A stretch of DNA of 64,000 nucleotides from Kaiparowitsia implicata GSE-PSE-MK54-09C (GCA_019359435.1 JAHHHI010000083.1:16047-80046), one strand, 5' to 3'; shown: positions 26,703 to 37,600, numbered from the stretch's first letter. Translations and numbers: made by a program. Notes: generated by a model from the sequence alone, not told the origin.

Positions 26703-27752
26703 ATGCTGCTAAACATCAAAAGGGATGCGTTGGTCAAATCTCCACTGTTCTTGCTAGCGCCGTTCTTCTTTTTAGGAACAGCGATGGTAGTGATGAAGGT
26801 TATTCTTCCCCACACCACCCCGCTGTTTTTGGCGGCATTTCGGCTATTGCCCGCAGGCGTGTTGATTCTGCTCTTGGGTGCAGTGTTTAAACTGCCCCAG
26901 CCCAAAACACTCAAAGCCTGGCTATGGATTGCGCTTTTTTCTCTGGTGGATGGCGCAATGTTTCAGGGATTTTTGACGACGGGACTCGTCAATACAGGGG
27001 CTGGACTCGGGGCCGTGCTGATTGATGCCCAACCGTTAGTTGTGGCCCTGCTGTCGCGGGCTCTGTTTGCAGAGTTCATTGGGCTTTGGGGCTGGCTGGG
27101 GTTGGCCATTGGGCTTGTGGGCATTTGCCTGTGCGGGCTGCCCGCAGAATGGATTAGTGCCGTGCTGAGTTCGCCAGCCACGGTGCTATCGGAGAGCATG
27201 AACGCCTCGGTAAACGGGGTGGAACTGCTGCAAAGTGGTGAGTTTTTGATGCTGTTAGCGGCACTGGCTATGTCGTTTGGTACGGTGATTGTGCGCTACG
27301 TCAAGCAACATGCTGACCCGATTGTGGCGACGGGCTGGCACATGATTTTGGGAGGGTTGCCGCTCATGGCCCTCTCGGTATGGGGAGAAACTGATCAAAT
27401 CGTGAACCTTCAGTCGATGGACTGGTTAGGGTTGGGCTATGCCACTGTGCTGGGTACGGCGGTCACCTATGGCATCTTCTTCTTTCTGGCCGCTAGCGGC
27501 AACATTACTAGTGTGAGTGCGTTAATTTTTCTCACACCTGTGTTTGCGCTGTTGTTTAGCAGCCTATTTCTTAGTGAACGCTTGAGTGAGTTTCAGTGGA
27601 TTGGGGTGGTGTTAACCCTGGTGAGTGTTTATCTGGTGATTCAACGAGAGCAGATTGCCACTTGGCTGTCGGCCATGCCTGTTGCTGAAGCAGAGGCGAT
27701 CGCCCCTCTCGAACCCGATGGTGAAGCCAGTCCCCAGTCTAGCGATGCCTAG
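26703..27752 (+). CDS. EamA/DMT-family transporter
   Basis: 349 residues with ten hydrophobic helices in two five-helix halves, typical of the drug/metabolite transporter superfamily. First repeat: 'FLGTAMVVMKVILPHTTPLFLAAFRLLPAGVLIL'; second repeat: 'GTVIVRYVKQHADPIVATGWHMILGGLPLMAL' and 'FLTPVFALLFSSLFLSERLSEFQWIGVVL'. A ~30-residue acidic tail follows. Substrate not predictable from sequence. Confidence 0.85.
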   Translation: MLLNIKRDALVKSPLFLLAPFFFLGTAMVVMKVILPHTTPLFLAAFRLLPAGVLILLLGAVFKLPQPKTLKAWLWIALFSLVDGAMFQGFLTTGLVNTGAGLGAVLIDAQPLVVALLSRALFAEFIGLWGWLGLAIGLVGICLCGLPAEWISAVLSSPATVLSESMNASVNGVELLQSGEFLMLLAALAMSFGTVIVRYVKQHADPIVATGWHMILGGLPLMALSVWGETDQIVNLQSMDWLGLGYATVLGTAVTYGIFFFLAASGNITSVSALIFLTPVFALLFSSLFLSERLSEFQWIGVVLTLVSVYLVIQREQIATWLSAMPVAEAEAIAPLEPDGEASPQSSDA

Positions 27753-27894
27753 TTTCCCTTTAGTTCCAGGCTGATGCAAGCATCGGGTTGAAATCGACGC
27801 TGAACCGATGGCTCTGGACGAATGAGGTGCTGGAGTGGGATGGGAAAGAGCCAGCCTTCTGCCCAAAATCGACAGAGTGGCCAGTCCACTCACA

Positions 27895-28025
27895 CTAGGG
27901 CGCGTCATCAATCACAACCAAAACCCTTGTGGGATAAGCCCTGCCGCGCCCGCCCCAAATAACAGGCTAGGGGCTGTAACCTTTGATTCTTGGATCATAC
28001 GCGACTAATTGATGACAGCCCCTAG
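27895..28025 (+). mobile_element. CTAG-framed miniature element, copy B
   Basis: 131 bp with CTAG on both edges and ends GGGCGTGTCATCAAT and AATTGATGACAGCCCC. Lies 150 bp upstream of the guanine deaminase start. Confidence 0.9.
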
Positions 28026-28175
28026 TAGACCCGCCTAAATCCGCAACGATTTTGGATAGGGGAATCTTTGCTTATTCAAAACTCGGTGCTCAAAGATCAC
28101 TACCGCCAAACGCATTGCGCGTCCTTTTTGAACTGCATCAGGTATAAATTAAACTGTTCCTTAGTTTTGCTGACT

Positions 28176-29525
28176 ATGTGTTCTCTTCAAGCGTTTCGAG
28201 CATCTATCCTCGATTTCATCGACGATCCGTTCTATGCAACGCTGGCTGATAGCGTTCGCTATTTTCCGGATGGATTGCTAGTGCTGGAAGATGGACATGT
28301 CCATGCATTCGGCCACTATCCCGATCTTCACAGTCAGTATGCTAATTGTCCCATTGTGGACTACTCCAATCACCTGATCATGCCAGGGTTTGTAGATCTG
28401 CATGTGCACTACTCCCAAACCGAAATGATTGCCTCCTATGGCAAGCAACTGTTGGACTGGCTGAATACCTATACGTTCCCTACAGAACGAAAGTTTAAAG
28501 AACTCTCCTATGCCCGCCAGATTGCATCTATGTTCTGTGACGAGTTGATGCGAAATGGAACGACGACGGCACTGGTGTTCACCACAGTGTTTCCTCAGTC
28601 GGTGGATGCATTTTTTGAAGAAGCTCAGCAGCGAAATTTGCGCATGATTGCAGGCAAGGTGATGATGAATCGCCATGCACCCGACTATTTAACTGATACA
28701 GCAGAGACAGCCTATACAGAGACAAAAACATTAATCGAACGATGGCACAAGCAGAATCGATTGCTGTATGCAGTGACACCACGCTTTGCTATCACGTCCA
28801 CTCCAGAACAGTTGCAGCGGGCGGGGCAGTTGCTTCGAGAGTTTCCGGATGTGTATGTGCATACCCACCTTTCTGAAAACGTGAAGGAGGTGGCGTGGGT
28901 AAAGGAACTGTTTCCTCAAGCGGCGGGCTATCTAGACGTGTATGACCAAGCGGGGCTGGTGGGCGATCGCTCCATCTTTGCCCATGGAGTTCAGCTAACC
29001 GATGCAGAGTTTGAGCGGATGGCGCAAGCGGGTGGGGCGATCGCCTTTTGCCCCACCAGCAATCTATTTCTGGGCAGCGGCCTATTCAAAATTGAGCAGG
29101 CCAAATCGACCAAAACACCCATCCACGTCGGGTTGGGTTCTGATGTTGGGGGCGGCACCAGCTTATCAATTCTACAGACTGCCCATGCAGCCTATGAGGT
29201 CGCGCAACTGCGGCAGCAAACGCTTTCTCCCTATCAGATACTCTTTCTCGCTACCCTAGGCGGCGCTAAAGCGCTGAAGCTGGATGATAAAATTGGCAAC
29301 TTCAACGTGGGTAAGGAAGCTGACTTTGTGGTGCTTGATCCGCGGGCAACGCCCATTATGGCGTTGCGCAATGCGGCACCCACGCCCACAACCTTAGAGA
29401 CATTGGCAGAGCAACTGTTTGCCCTGGTGATGATGGGCGATGATCGCAGCGTCCGAGCGACTTATGTGATGGGGGCGATCGCCCACAGCCACGATTCCGC
29501 AACAGCCACGCCCTCCGCTAGTTGA
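28176..29525 (+). CDS. guaD: Guanine deaminase
   Basis: 449 residues from 'MCSLQAFRASILDFIDDPF', the usual N-terminus; the frame opens earlier at 28068 but that segment is not family-like. Amidohydrolase barrel with Zn ligands: 'GFVDLHVHYSQTEM' (HxH), 'VHTHLSE', 'IFAHGVQL' and the Asp in 'GLGSDVGGGTSLSIL'. Converts guanine to xanthine and ammonia in purine salvage and nitrogen recovery. Monocistronic. A TATAAATT sequence lies ~30 bp upstream (28142-28149). Confidence 0.9.
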   Translation: MCSLQAFRASILDFIDDPFYATLADSVRYFPDGLLVLEDGHVHAFGHYPDLHSQYANCPIVDYSNHLIMPGFVDLHVHYSQTEMIASYGKQLLDWLNTYTFPTERKFKELSYARQIASMFCDELMRNGTTTALVFTTVFPQSVDAFFEEAQQRNLRMIAGKVMMNRHAPDYLTDTAETAYTETKTLIERWHKQNRLLYAVTPRFAITSTPEQLQRAGQLLREFPDVYVHTHLSENVKEVAWVKELFPQAAGYLDVYDQAGLVGDRSIFAHGVQLTDAEFERMAQAGGAIAFCPTSNLFLGSGLFKIEQAKSTKTPIHVGLGSDVGGGTSLSILQTAHAAYEVAQLRQQTLSPYQILFLATLGGAKALKLDDKIGNFNVGKEADFVVLDPRATPIMALRNAAPTPTTLETLAEQLFALVMMGDDRSVRATYVMGAIAHSHDSATATPSAS

Positions 29526-29651
29526 GTACCCGACTCCACATGGCCGTTAAAACTCTGATCCGATGCCAATGCTCTGAAGCAAAACGACATTAGAACCACT
29601 GCTGCAGATGTAGGACTATCAGGATTTCGACCGTATTAAGGAGATAAATGA

Positions 29652-30107
29652 TTGGACATTCGAGAAGACGATCTAACCGGTGACGCAATCATTAACTTGC
29701 TTCAAGAACATCTTGAAAACATGCATGAGATTACGCCCCCAGGCAGCATCCATGCGCTGGATTTAGACGCCTTGCGATCGCCCAATATTACGTTCTGGAC
29801 GGCTTGGGATGGAGATGAGTTACTGGGGTGCGGTGCCCTCAAAGAACTTGATTCTCGAAGCGGCGAAATCAAATCAATGCGCACCGTCACGAGGCATCGC
29901 CGTCGAGGCATCGCCTCGAAAATACTTGAACACATCATCAAAGAGGCCGAACAGCGTGCCTATGAGAGCTTGAATTTGGAAACAGGGGCGTTTCCTGAGT
30001 TTGCTCCGGCCCGGGCGTTATACACCCGATATGGATTCGAGTATCGAGGCCCCTTTGCAGACTATACCAACGATCCCAACAGCGTATTTATGACAAAAAC
30101 GCTCTAG
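29652..30107 (+). CDS. GNAT-family N-acetyltransferase
   Basis: 151 residues with the acetyl-CoA loop 'RHRRRGIASKILEHIIKEA' (Q/R-x-x-G-x-G/A) and 'YTRYGFEYRGPF' near the C-terminus. The start is TTG at 29652, since the nearby ATG at 29648 opens a different frame that stops quickly. Close in pattern to YsnE/PanZ-type acetyltransferases acting on small amines or amino acids. Substrate unknown. Confidence 0.8.
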   Translation: MDIREDDLTGDAIINLLQEHLENMHEITPPGSIHALDLDALRSPNITFWTAWDGDELLGCGALKELDSRSGEIKSMRTVTRHRRRGIASKILEHIIKEAEQRAYESLNLETGAFPEFAPARALYTRYGFEYRGPFADYTNDPNSVFMTKTL

Positions 30108-30360
30108 AGTCTCACGGTCAGGTTAAAGGAACGCGAGTCCATCCAGTGCTGCAAGCACCCACCCTGCGGGAAGAGCATCGCTCCACATCCCCCAACCCGT
30201 GTTCGACACACTCAGGACATCGCTTCTCCCAAACAAGGAGAACGGGAACTGAAGCAAAGTCCCTCTTCCGTTCTGGGAGCAGAATTTAGGGTGTAGACGC
30301 GGAGCGGCTTCTCTATGAGTGGGCTACAAACGGGGATGCAACTATCCGCTAACCTTGGCG

Positions 30361-30684
30361 CTAGCTTAGATACTTATCAAGCGTGGCGCTATATTCCTCA
30401 TATTTTTTTGCGCCCACGAGGGTCTCTGCTACATCGCCTTGATTGAAAAACATCACAGCGGGAATGCTGCGAATGCCATATCGTTTGGCCACTTCTTTAT
30501 TAGAATCTAGGTCTAGCTTCAGGACTTTGGCACGAGCACCGTATTCATCTGCGAGTTGATCAATCAATGGTGCAATAAGTTTGCAGGGGCCACACCAGGT
30601 CGCAGTGCAGTCTACAACAAAGAGTGACTCTGCACTCAGAAGTGCGTCGAACTCGGCTTCGTCTTGAATGTATGCGGCGGGCAT
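30361..30684 (-). CDS. trxA: Thioredoxin
   Basis: 107 residues with the redox centre W30-C31-G-P-C34-K, cis-Pro in 'RSIPAVMFFNQGD' and C-terminal 'LVGAKKYEEYSATLDKYL'. Reduces protein disulfides in the cytosol, including redox-controlled Calvin-cycle enzymes. Stand-alone gene. Which cyanobacterial subtype (m, x, y) cannot be settled; the 'KLIAPLIDQLADEY' helix fits an m-like or TrxQ-like form. Confidence 0.9.
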   Translation of the reverse strand: MPAAYIQDEAEFDALLSAESLFVVDCTATWCGPCKLIAPLIDQLADEYGARAKVLKLDLDSNKEVAKRYGIRSIPAVMFFNQGDVAETLVGAKKYEEYSATLDKYLS

Positions 30685-31135
30685 ATGTCAAATCTCATTA
30701 AAGTTCTATTCATTCTCCCATGTCGCTCTCACTTATCGTCGGGGCGATCGCTCCAACATTGCCTCAACTCTGAATTCGATGCTGGTGCTCTCTACCTGAA
30801 TCCCTGCTTGACTGATAGAACTAAGTAGAAGTTACCCAAAAGGGTACTACCAGAGCCTGAATAGGTTCATTAGAATTTAATAGTAAACATAGAGAATTAG
30901 GGCGATCGCCCCCTAGAGCCGATGGCTTAATTTGTCTAGACGCCAGAGTGACAAAGCTGTCCGTCCGTCTAGAGCATCAATCTGCTTGTAATTTGTAATT
31001 TTTACCTCTGGCTTAGACTCCACAAAAGTCAATAGGCCGTGGTGTTCGCTCACTTTAAGATGCGTGTTGGGTTCGTTCAAGCCACCGGCTACTGGCTAAA
31101 CGCAATATCAAATCGAACAGAAGAGGATAGAGCAA
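30685..31135. other. Intergenic, no supported gene
   Basis: 450 bp between divergent trx and the P-loop ATPase gene. Contains HIP1 sites and AT-rich tracts but no frame worth calling. Confidence 0.5.
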
Positions 31136-32701
31136 TTGGTGAATCAGCATTCAGAAATCTTGTGCAAGTATTTATCCCCCGATGAGCCTTTTGGGCCGAT
31201 CGATGCTCGAGAAATAACTGATCCTGAAGCGCTTAAACTACTGTTTGAGCGCCATAATAAGCTTTACCAAGCACTTCATAAACGACCTTCGCTTGTGGTA
31301 GGACGAAGGGGTTCAGGAAAGACATCTTTCCTGAACTCGGTATATTTTGACTCAAGCTATGTTTACGTTGTAAATCTAAACACCTCAGAAGCATTTAGCA
31401 GCGTAATCGAGTCTATCAGTTCAATTGCATCTGGGCTGGTCTTTGCTGAGTCAGTCCAGAAAGTTTGGACAACAGTCATCTTCATTGGTTTATTTGGAGG
31501 AATTCGCGATCAACTCCCAGCAGGTTCTCGAGCCAGAAGCTTGATTAATGATTATTTAGCTAAGATTGGGTTTAGAGACAAGGGCACAGTAGACGATATT
31601 CTATGGAAAGTAACGGAAATTATTTCAGACCGTGTTAAAGACAAACCCTATGGGGTTGTAGCAGAAATTCTTAGAGCATTAGATAACGTTAGCTTTCAGT
31701 CAATTCTTGAGACTCTCGAATCAGAATTGGAAAAGAAAAATCACCGCGCTGTGATATTGCTAGATACCCTGGATGATTTTCAACTTCATGTGGAGGTCGT
31801 TGGTCTAGCAATACAGGGCCTACTGAAATTTATTGGGGAGGCCAATCGTCCAGCCACACGAATCGACATTCGATTTTGCCTTCCCGCTGAGCTTTATCAC
31901 CTTTTTGTCCCTCTTTCTTCGAACCCAAACAAAGATTTTCGGCGAAGACTCACCCTGCATTGGACAGCGCCGGAGCTAGTGGCTTTGGCAGCGCACCGAT
32001 TAATCTTGTTTGGGATAGCCTGTGATGATCATCCACTTTCCGTATCAGATGAGTTAGAGAGTGTCGAAAAAGGTCAGGCTGTACAAACGCTACGAAAAAT
32101 ATTTCCCAAAAAAGTGGTTTGTGGACTCGGCGTTGAAGAAGATCCAATCGCCTATATTCTTCGCCATACTCAGCTGTTGCCTAGACACTTATTGATTATA
32201 TTGAACTCGATTTGTAGCAAACTCAAGAAATATCCAGATGCTGAGTCAATGAAATTATCGGAAGAAGCAATTCGTCAAGGAATTGCTGAAGTCGAAGAAA
32301 CATTAGTGCAAGAGATATTTTCTGCTTATAAGCCCGTCTATCCTAAGGCTGCGGCAGTCTGTAAAGCGTGCATTCCAGAACTTCAGCATAAGTTCTCTGC
32401 GGGCGATTTGGAGCGTGTGTTTCGCCGCCAGGGAAAGAAAACTATGGAGAGCGACGACTTTGCTCAATTCAGACGCATGTTAATAGAAATGGGTATCGTT
32501 GGTCGTGTTTTGGATGACAGCGGTCGATACATTCAGGCACAGTTTGAATACACAGTTCCACACCAGCTTGTCTCTAGCACGGATGACATGCTTTGTTTAC
32601 ATCCGCTATTTACAAAAGTTTTCTCTGCAAAGACACGTGAAAAGAAGCCCGTTTACCCCTATGGCACGCGTCTTGAAGATGAGGACTATAGAAGGGATTA
32701 A
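31136..32701 (+). CDS. P-loop NTPase of unknown function
   Basis: 521 residues. Walker A GRRGSGKTS at 56-64, Walker B 'AVILLDTLDD' at 205-214, and downstream Arg-rich 'RRLTLHWTAPELVALAAHRLILFGI' followed by a winged-helix-like part ('IRQGIAEVEETLVQEIFSAYKPVYP', 'MLIEMGIVGRVLDDSGRY'). The layout resembles STAND/AAA-type orphan ATPases that often act in stress or defence. TTG at 31136 or GTG at 31139 starts it. AT-richer than the adjacent secA, suggesting transfer. No partner gene adjacent. Confidence 0.75.
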   Translation: MVNQHSEILCKYLSPDEPFGPIDAREITDPEALKLLFERHNKLYQALHKRPSLVVGRRGSGKTSFLNSVYFDSSYVYVVNLNTSEAFSSVIESISSIASGLVFAESVQKVWTTVIFIGLFGGIRDQLPAGSRARSLINDYLAKIGFRDKGTVDDILWKVTEIISDRVKDKPYGVVAEILRALDNVSFQSILETLESELEKKNHRAVILLDTLDDFQLHVEVVGLAIQGLLKFIGEANRPATRIDIRFCLPAELYHLFVPLSSNPNKDFRRRLTLHWTAPELVALAAHRLILFGIACDDHPLSVSDELESVEKGQAVQTLRKIFPKKVVCGLGVEEDPIAYILRHTQLLPRHLLIILNSICSKLKKYPDAESMKLSEEAIRQGIAEVEETLVQEIFSAYKPVYPKAAAVCKACIPELQHKFSAGDLERVFRRQGKKTMESDDFAQFRRMLIEMGIVGRVLDDSGRYIQAQFEYTVPHQLVSSTDDMLCLHPLFTKVFSAKTREKKPVYPYGTRLEDEDYRRD

Positions 32702-32720
32702 TGCTTAAACACTTAAAAAC

Positions 32721-32757
32721 CCTTGGTGTGCCGTGCATCACGCACCGTAAACCAAGG
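32721..32757. terminator. Hairpin between P-loop ATPase gene and secA
   Basis: Imperfect palindrome with CCTTGGT...ACCAAGG outer arms and a GTGCCGTGC/GCACCGTA inner part. Lies between two convergent genes, so may stop both transcripts. Shares its core with palindromes at 8204-8244 and 54882-54912. Confidence 0.5.
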
Positions 32758-32841
32758 ATTTAAGTCCTACCCTGAACTGGGTTTCTTTACGTTTAGGCTA
32801 GATTCGGCAGTAACCAGATGCTGCGGAACGCGTCAACTATC

Positions 32842-35622
32842 TCAGACTGTTTGCTGCACTACGGGTTGGGGCTGCGGTTGAAACTGAAATAGGGAGTACA
32901 CCACATTCCGGCGGATGTCCGTCATCATATTTAGGAATAGTTCGTAGCCTTCGCTCTTGTATTCAATCAACGGGTCTTTTTGCCCATAGCCGCGTAGCCC
33001 GACTGATTCCCTCAGGGCATCCATCTGTTGCAGGTGCTCACGCCACAGGGTATCAATTTGCTGCAAGATGAAGAATCGCTCGGCCTGTCGCATCAGACCT
33101 TGTTTAATTGCGTCTACCTCCGCTTCTTTGCGGTCGTAGGCAATACGAACCTGCTCATGCAAGAAGGTTTTAATTTCCCCGGGCGACAGATCTTCTAGAT
33201 GAGAAGGCTCTAAATCTGCTAGCAAATACACAAATTCCTTCACCTTGAGTACGACTTTATCGAGTTCCCATTCTTCGGGGGGCAGGTCAGGGTTGATGTA
33301 GGCATTCACAATGTCGTCCATCGTGAGTTCTGCATATTTAATGACCTGCTCTTTCAAATCTTGCCCTTCTAGCACCCGGCGACGCTCAGCATAGATAGCA
33401 CGACGCTGGTTGTTCATCACCTCGTCGTACTCAAACACCTGTTTTCGGATGTCGTAGTAGTAGGTTTCCACTTTCTTTTGAGCACCTTCGAGCGATCGCG
33501 TCAAGATTCCCGACTCGATCGGCATATCTTCTTCAACGCGGAAGGCATTCATTAACCCAGCCACGCGATCGCCCCCAAAAATCCGCAACAGGTTATCCTG
33601 CAAACTGAGGAAGAACCGGGTAGACCCAGGGTCACCCTGGCGTGCGGCACGGCCGCGCAACTGGTTATCAATGCGGCGTGACTCATGGCGCTCGGTGCCC
33701 ATCACATGCAGGCCACCGAGGCTCACCACCTCGTTATGTTCCGCGACGGTAAACTGCTCATACTCTGCCTTCACCCGATTATAGGCTTCGCGCAGCTTCA
33801 GCAGCAGCGCATCATCTGTGGGTGCTTTTTCTGCCGCAGTAGCCACCATGTCTTCTGCCTGCAGCTCCGCAAGTGACTGCTCACCCAACTGCTTCACGGC
33901 AAAGTCCACCGCGCTCTTCAGCACGGCTTCCGCGTCCTTCGGCAACTCCGTGGGGAAAATCTGTGGCGACGCCTTCCAGGTCTTAACCCGCTTGCCCGGC
34001 GCAAAGCCTTGTCCGCCGCCTCTAGGATTTCCATCCATCGGGCGCGTGACAGAGAACGAGCCCTCATCCTCTGGCTTGACCAAACGGGGCATGAAGTACT
34101 CTCGCACTTTGAGCCGCGCCATATAGTCAGAGTTACCCCCAAGGATGATATCGGTACCGCGTCCCGCCATGTTTGTAGCAATGGTAACAGCACCCCGACG
34201 GCCTGCCTGGGCCACAATTTCAGCCTCGCGCTCCACGTTTTCGGGCTTGGCGTTGAGCAATTTATGGGGCACCTGCATCTGGTTCAGCAGCAGCGACAGC
34301 ACCTCTGACTTTTCCACACTGGTCGTACCGACCAGTACCGGACGCCCCATCTCGTGCATTTCAGCGCATTCTGCGGCAACAGCTTTCCACTTGGCTTCTT
34401 CGGTTTTATAAACCACATCCGACAAATCTTGCCGCACGTTGGTGCGGTTTGTGGGAATGATGGTGACTTCTAGGTTATAGATTTTCTCGAACTCCGCCTC
34501 TTCGGTCTTGGCGGTGCCCGTCATCCCTGCCAAGGTGGGATACAGCAAAAAGAAGTTTTGGTAGGTGATGGTTGCCATCGTCTGGGTTTCGGGCTGGATG
34601 TCAGCATGCTCTTTGGCCTCAATCGCTTGGTGCAGCCCATCGCTCCAACGCCGACCTGGCATCACCCGCCCTGTGAATTCATCAACAATCACCACTTCGC
34701 CATCACGGACGATGTAGTTGACATCCTTGACGAATAGCTCTTTCCCCTTCAAGGCGTTGAAGATATAGTGCGCCCACGGGTCTTTGGGATCAAAGAGATC
34801 GGTCACGCCCAGCAACTGCTCGGCAGCGATGAAGCCTTCATCGGTCAGCAACACGTTGCGCTGCTTTTCATCAACTTCGTAGTGGTCTTCGCTATTGAGC
34901 TGGGCTGCTACCTCTGCTGCTTTGAGGTACTTTTCACTGGGGCGATCGACCTGGCCAGAAATGATCAGCGGCGTGCGGGCTTCGTCGATCAGCACAGAGT
35001 CGACTTCGTCAATGACGCAATAGTTAAAGGGGCGCTGCACCACGTCTTCCATTGCAGTGGACATGTTGTCGCGCAGGTAGTCAAAGCCCAACTCACTGTT
35101 GGTGCCGTAGGTAATGTCGCAGGCGTAGTTGCGTTTGCGCTCTTGCGGATTCATGCCTTGCTGGATGAGCCCTACGGTTAATCCTAGAAAACGGTGGACT
35201 TGGCCCATCCACTCGGCGTCACGACGAGCCAGGTAGTCGTTGACCGTCACCACGTGAGCGCCTTTGCCAGAGATGGCGTTGAGATAGGCGGGCAAGGTGG
35301 AGACGAGGGTTTTGCCCTCTCCAGTTTTCATCTCGGCGATTTGCCCATCATGCAGCACCATGCCGCCGAGCAACTGCACGTCAAAGTGGCGCATCCCCAG
35401 CACGCGCTTAGCCGCCTCGCGCACCACAGCAAACGCTTCGGGGAGCAGGTCGTCTAGGCTTTCGCCTTTGTCTACACGCTGCCTAAATTCGTCGGTTTTG
35501 CCCCGCAGTTCATCGTCTGTGAGCGCAGAGATTTCTGGCTCTAGCGAGTTAATCAGAACGATGTCGGGTTGATATTTTTTGAGTTTGCGTGCGTTGGGAT
35601 CGCCCAGCAAATTTTTAAACAT
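32842..35622 (-). CDS. secA: Preprotein translocase ATPase SecA
   Basis: 926 residues. Walker A GEGKT at 101-105 ('[19 protein letters not shown]'), DEAD-type '[21 protein letters not shown]' split across motif II, preprotein-crosslinking region, second RecA domain with '[14 protein letters not shown]', helical wing and scaffold. Drives protein export through SecYEG at plasma and thylakoid membranes. The C-terminus ends in Gln/Pro residues without the Cys-rich SEC-C zinc domain, as in other cyanobacteria. Single-gene unit. Confidence 0.97.
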   Translation of the reverse strand: MFKNLLGDPNARKLKKYQPDIVLINSLEPEISALTDDELRGKTDEFRQRVDKGESLDDLLPEAFAVVREAAKRVLGMRHFDVQLLGGMVLHDGQIAEMKTGEGKTLVSTLPAYLNAISGKGAHVVTVNDYLARRDAEWMGQVHRFLGLTVGLIQQGMNPQERKRNYACDITYGTNSELGFDYLRDNMSTAMEDVVQRPFNYCVIDEVDSVLIDEARTPLIISGQVDRPSEKYLKAAEVAAQLNSEDHYEVDEKQRNVLLTDEGFIAAEQLLGVTDLFDPKDPWAHYIFNALKGKELFVKDVNYIVRDGEVVIVDEFTGRVMPGRRWSDGLHQAIEAKEHADIQPETQTMATITYQNFFLLYPTLAGMTGTAKTEEAEFEKIYNLEVTIIPTNRTNVRQDLSDVVYKTEEAKWKAVAAECAEMHEMGRPVLVGTTSVEKSEVLSLLLNQMQVPHKLLNAKPENVEREAEIVAQAGRRGAVTIATNMAGRGTDIILGGNSDYMARLKVREYFMPRLVKPEDEGSFSVTRPMDGNPRGGGQGFAPGKRVKTWKASPQIFPTELPKDAEAVLKSAVDFAVKQLGEQSLAELQAEDMVATAAEKAPTDDALLLKLREAYNRVKAEYEQFTVAEHNEVVSLGGLHVMGTERHESRRIDNQLRGRAARQGDPGSTRFFLSLQDNLLRIFGGDRVAGLMNAFRVEEDMPIESGILTRSLEGAQKKVETYYYDIRKQVFEYDEVMNNQRRAIYAERRRVLEGQDLKEQVIKYAELTMDDIVNAYINPDLPPEEWELDKVVLKVKEFVYLLADLEPSHLEDLSPGEIKTFLHEQVRIAYDRKEAEVDAIKQGLMRQAERFFILQQIDTLWREHLQQMDALRESVGLRGYGQKDPLIEYKSEGYELFLNMMTDIRRNVVYSLFQFQPQPQPVVQQTV

Positions 35623-36465
35623 GGCAGGAGATGGCAGGAGCGCGAGAGGTGGTTCGAAGTTGGATCTAGTGGCGATTTTGCGGTCTGTTTTGCGGTCTGT
35701 TATGAGGTGCGATCGCCCCCTGTTGGTATTTGCGAAGCTGTAACGCCTGTACTCTACCGTAGGCTAGGGTTCGACTCACGGTTTGGGGTGTCGAGCGACA
35801 CCCATTCAGTGCTGCAAGTGCTGCAGACTTGAATGATAGTGCAATTCAGATCACTCCGAACTCAGAGACCCCAGATGACTCTGGTTGGAGTTGTAGGCTC
35901 TGTCGAGTGCGGCTTATCCTTTGACTCTTACGAGTAGAACTGCATCAATTCGCTTAAACCTAGACCTGATGGCTGATCGCGCGGCTAACGCTGGCTAGTA
36001 TCCATGCCCATCCTATCACTTGGGTTGCAGGACTAGGGGAGGGAGGGATATCCTCACTCGGCCATCGGCAAGCAGATCCGTTGCAGTCATCTCTAGCCCT
36101 CTGATGTCCGCCCTGCACCGCCGTGGCTAATCCACTGGGGTGAAGTGTAGACTCGGGTATCTGCTTTACCGTAGGGAAGGATTTACGTGATTTTGCCCAG
36201 ATTGCGCAAGCGGATGAGATGGCGTGGGTTAGTATCGAGTCTGGCTTGACCTAGGGCGTATCATCAATTCTGATCTGACCAAAAGCTTTATGCTATGAGC
36301 GTTGCCACGCCCGGCCCAAAAACTAGACTAGGGGCTGTGACCGTTGATTTCTGGGACATCAGAGTCTAATTGATGACAGCCCCTAGCGTTTGGGGCAAGC
36401 GGGTTGACTAAATCAGGTTAGAACGAGTGAAATAGATTTGAAATAAAGGGAGTCGAGTTCTGGAG
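35623..36465. other. Intergenic with one CTAG-framed miniature element
   Basis: 840 bp between divergent secA and the Ycf52-like gene. Apart from the element at 36251-36386 I see no gene or recognised RNA. Confidence 0.5.
36251..36386 (+). mobile_element. CTAG-framed miniature element, copy C
   Basis: 136 bp, CTAG at both edges, ends GGGCGTATCATCAATT and AATTGATGACAGCCCC; interior shares 'TTTATGCTATGAGCGTTGCC' with copy A. Confidence 0.9.
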
Positions 36466-36951
36466 ATGGATTGTAGTCACGTTCAATTTTGTATACACGA
36501 TGGGTTGTTGACAGGCACCTGTTCTCGTGAGATTGATCTGGTTCAACTTCAGGATTTGTTTCGAGCCACTGCCCATTGGGGGCGCGATCGCCAGCTTGAT
36601 GACCTAGCAACCGCGATTCGGTATAGCAACCCGGTGGTCACGATTTGGGATGGCGATCGCCTGATGGGATTTGCCCGCGCTACGTCTGACGGCGTTTATC
36701 GCGCTACCCTCTGGGATGTGCTGATACATCCCGATTATCAGGGCGCTGGGTTGGGGCGCAAGCTGGTAGAAACGGTGCTGATGCATCCCCATGTCAACCG
36801 GGTAGAGCGGGTGTATCTGATGACCACACACCAGCAAAACTTCTACAAGCGCATTGGCTTTGAAGAAAACGAAACCACCACGATGGTGCTGTTCAACCAT
36901 CCGGTGCTGACTCAAGAACACTTGTCGGTTGCCGCGCAGCGCCAAGCGTAG
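36466..36951 (+). CDS. Ycf52/NSI-like GNAT acetyltransferase
   Basis: 161 residues. Conserved core 'DDLATAIRYSNPVVTIWDGDRLMGFARATSDGVYRATLWDVLIHPDYQGAGLGRKLV' runs over ~45-105, with acetyl-CoA loop QGAGLG, and 'ERVYLMTTHQQNFYKRIGFEEN'. This matches the Ycf52 family encoded in red-algal plastids and the plant chloroplast GNATs (NSI/GNAT2), which acetylate amines or lysines. Substrate in cyanobacteria not established here. The gene starts 80 bp after the miniature element copy C. Confidence 0.85.
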   Translation: MDCSHVQFCIHDGLLTGTCSREIDLVQLQDLFRATAHWGRDRQLDDLATAIRYSNPVVTIWDGDRLMGFARATSDGVYRATLWDVLIHPDYQGAGLGRKLVETVLMHPHVNRVERVYLMTTHQQNFYKRIGFEENETTTMVLFNHPVLTQEHLSVAAQRQA

Positions 36952-37050
36952 CGGCAGAGCGCCCAAAGAATCCAAGGCTTAGAGATGAGCTTTGTTTTTT
37001 AAAGCGTCTTATGGCGAATGGCGCAAGGTCAGCAACCCAGCAATCGAGGC

Positions 37051-37083
37051 TTAAGGGGTTTCTGTCAAAGAAAATCCCCTTAA
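37051..37083. terminator. Bidirectional hairpin between convergent GNAT genes
   Basis: TTAAGGGG pairs with CCCCTTAA with A/T-rich flanks on both sides, lying between the convergent genes ending at 36951 and 37115. Position and structure fit a two-way intrinsic terminator. Confidence 0.6.
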
Positions 37084-37114
37084 AGAAAACCCCCTTGACG
37101 CAATTTGGCCTGGG

Positions 37115-37600
37115 CTAGATTCGCTTCTCGTAGATGATTTCATACGGCTTGTAGTCGATTTGCTCGTAGAAGCAGCACGCGTCGGTATTGCTGGCGAGAG
37201 TGCTGATCCGCAGCTTGTTGAGGCCCAGTTGCTTGAAGTGGGTCTCTGCTGCGCGGATTAGGGCACTGCCGATGCCGTGGGTGCGATCGCCCGCCTCTAC
37301 AAACAGATCTGAAATCAGACCATAGCGCTGCTCTGATGACACAATATGCAGATCGCCTGAATCGAGGTGTTCTACAAAGCAGATCAGAAAACCAAGAATG
37401 GTGCCCTCGTTCTCGGCTACCAAAATTCGCCCCTTGTGCTTGCTCACCAACTCTTCTAGGTACCCCAGGTGGGGGCTGGCGATAACGTTGCCATCGCTGC
37501 GGTTGGGGTGGAGCGATCGCTCGTAATTTTGCAGCTGTGCCATCAGCTTGACTAGGCTAGGGCGATCGAGGCCAACCGCATCGCGAATAGAATAATTCAT
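37115..37600 (-). CDS. GNAT-family N-acetyltransferase, coupled to radA
   Basis: 161 residues with 'LISDLFVEAGDRTHGIGSALIRAAETHFKQLG' (acetyl-CoA loop R-x-x-G-x-G) and 'STLASNTDACCFYEQIDYKPYE'. Its start overlaps the radA stop by 4 bp, so it is translated with radA. Substrate unknown. Confidence 0.8.
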   Translation of the reverse strand: MNYSIRDAVGLDRPSLVKLMAQLQNYERSLHPNRSDGNVIASPHLGYLEELVSKHKGRILVAENEGTILGFLICFVEHLDSGDLHIVSSEQRYGLISDLFVEAGDRTHGIGSALIRAAETHFKQLGLNKLRISTLASNTDACCFYEQIDYKPYEIIYEKRI

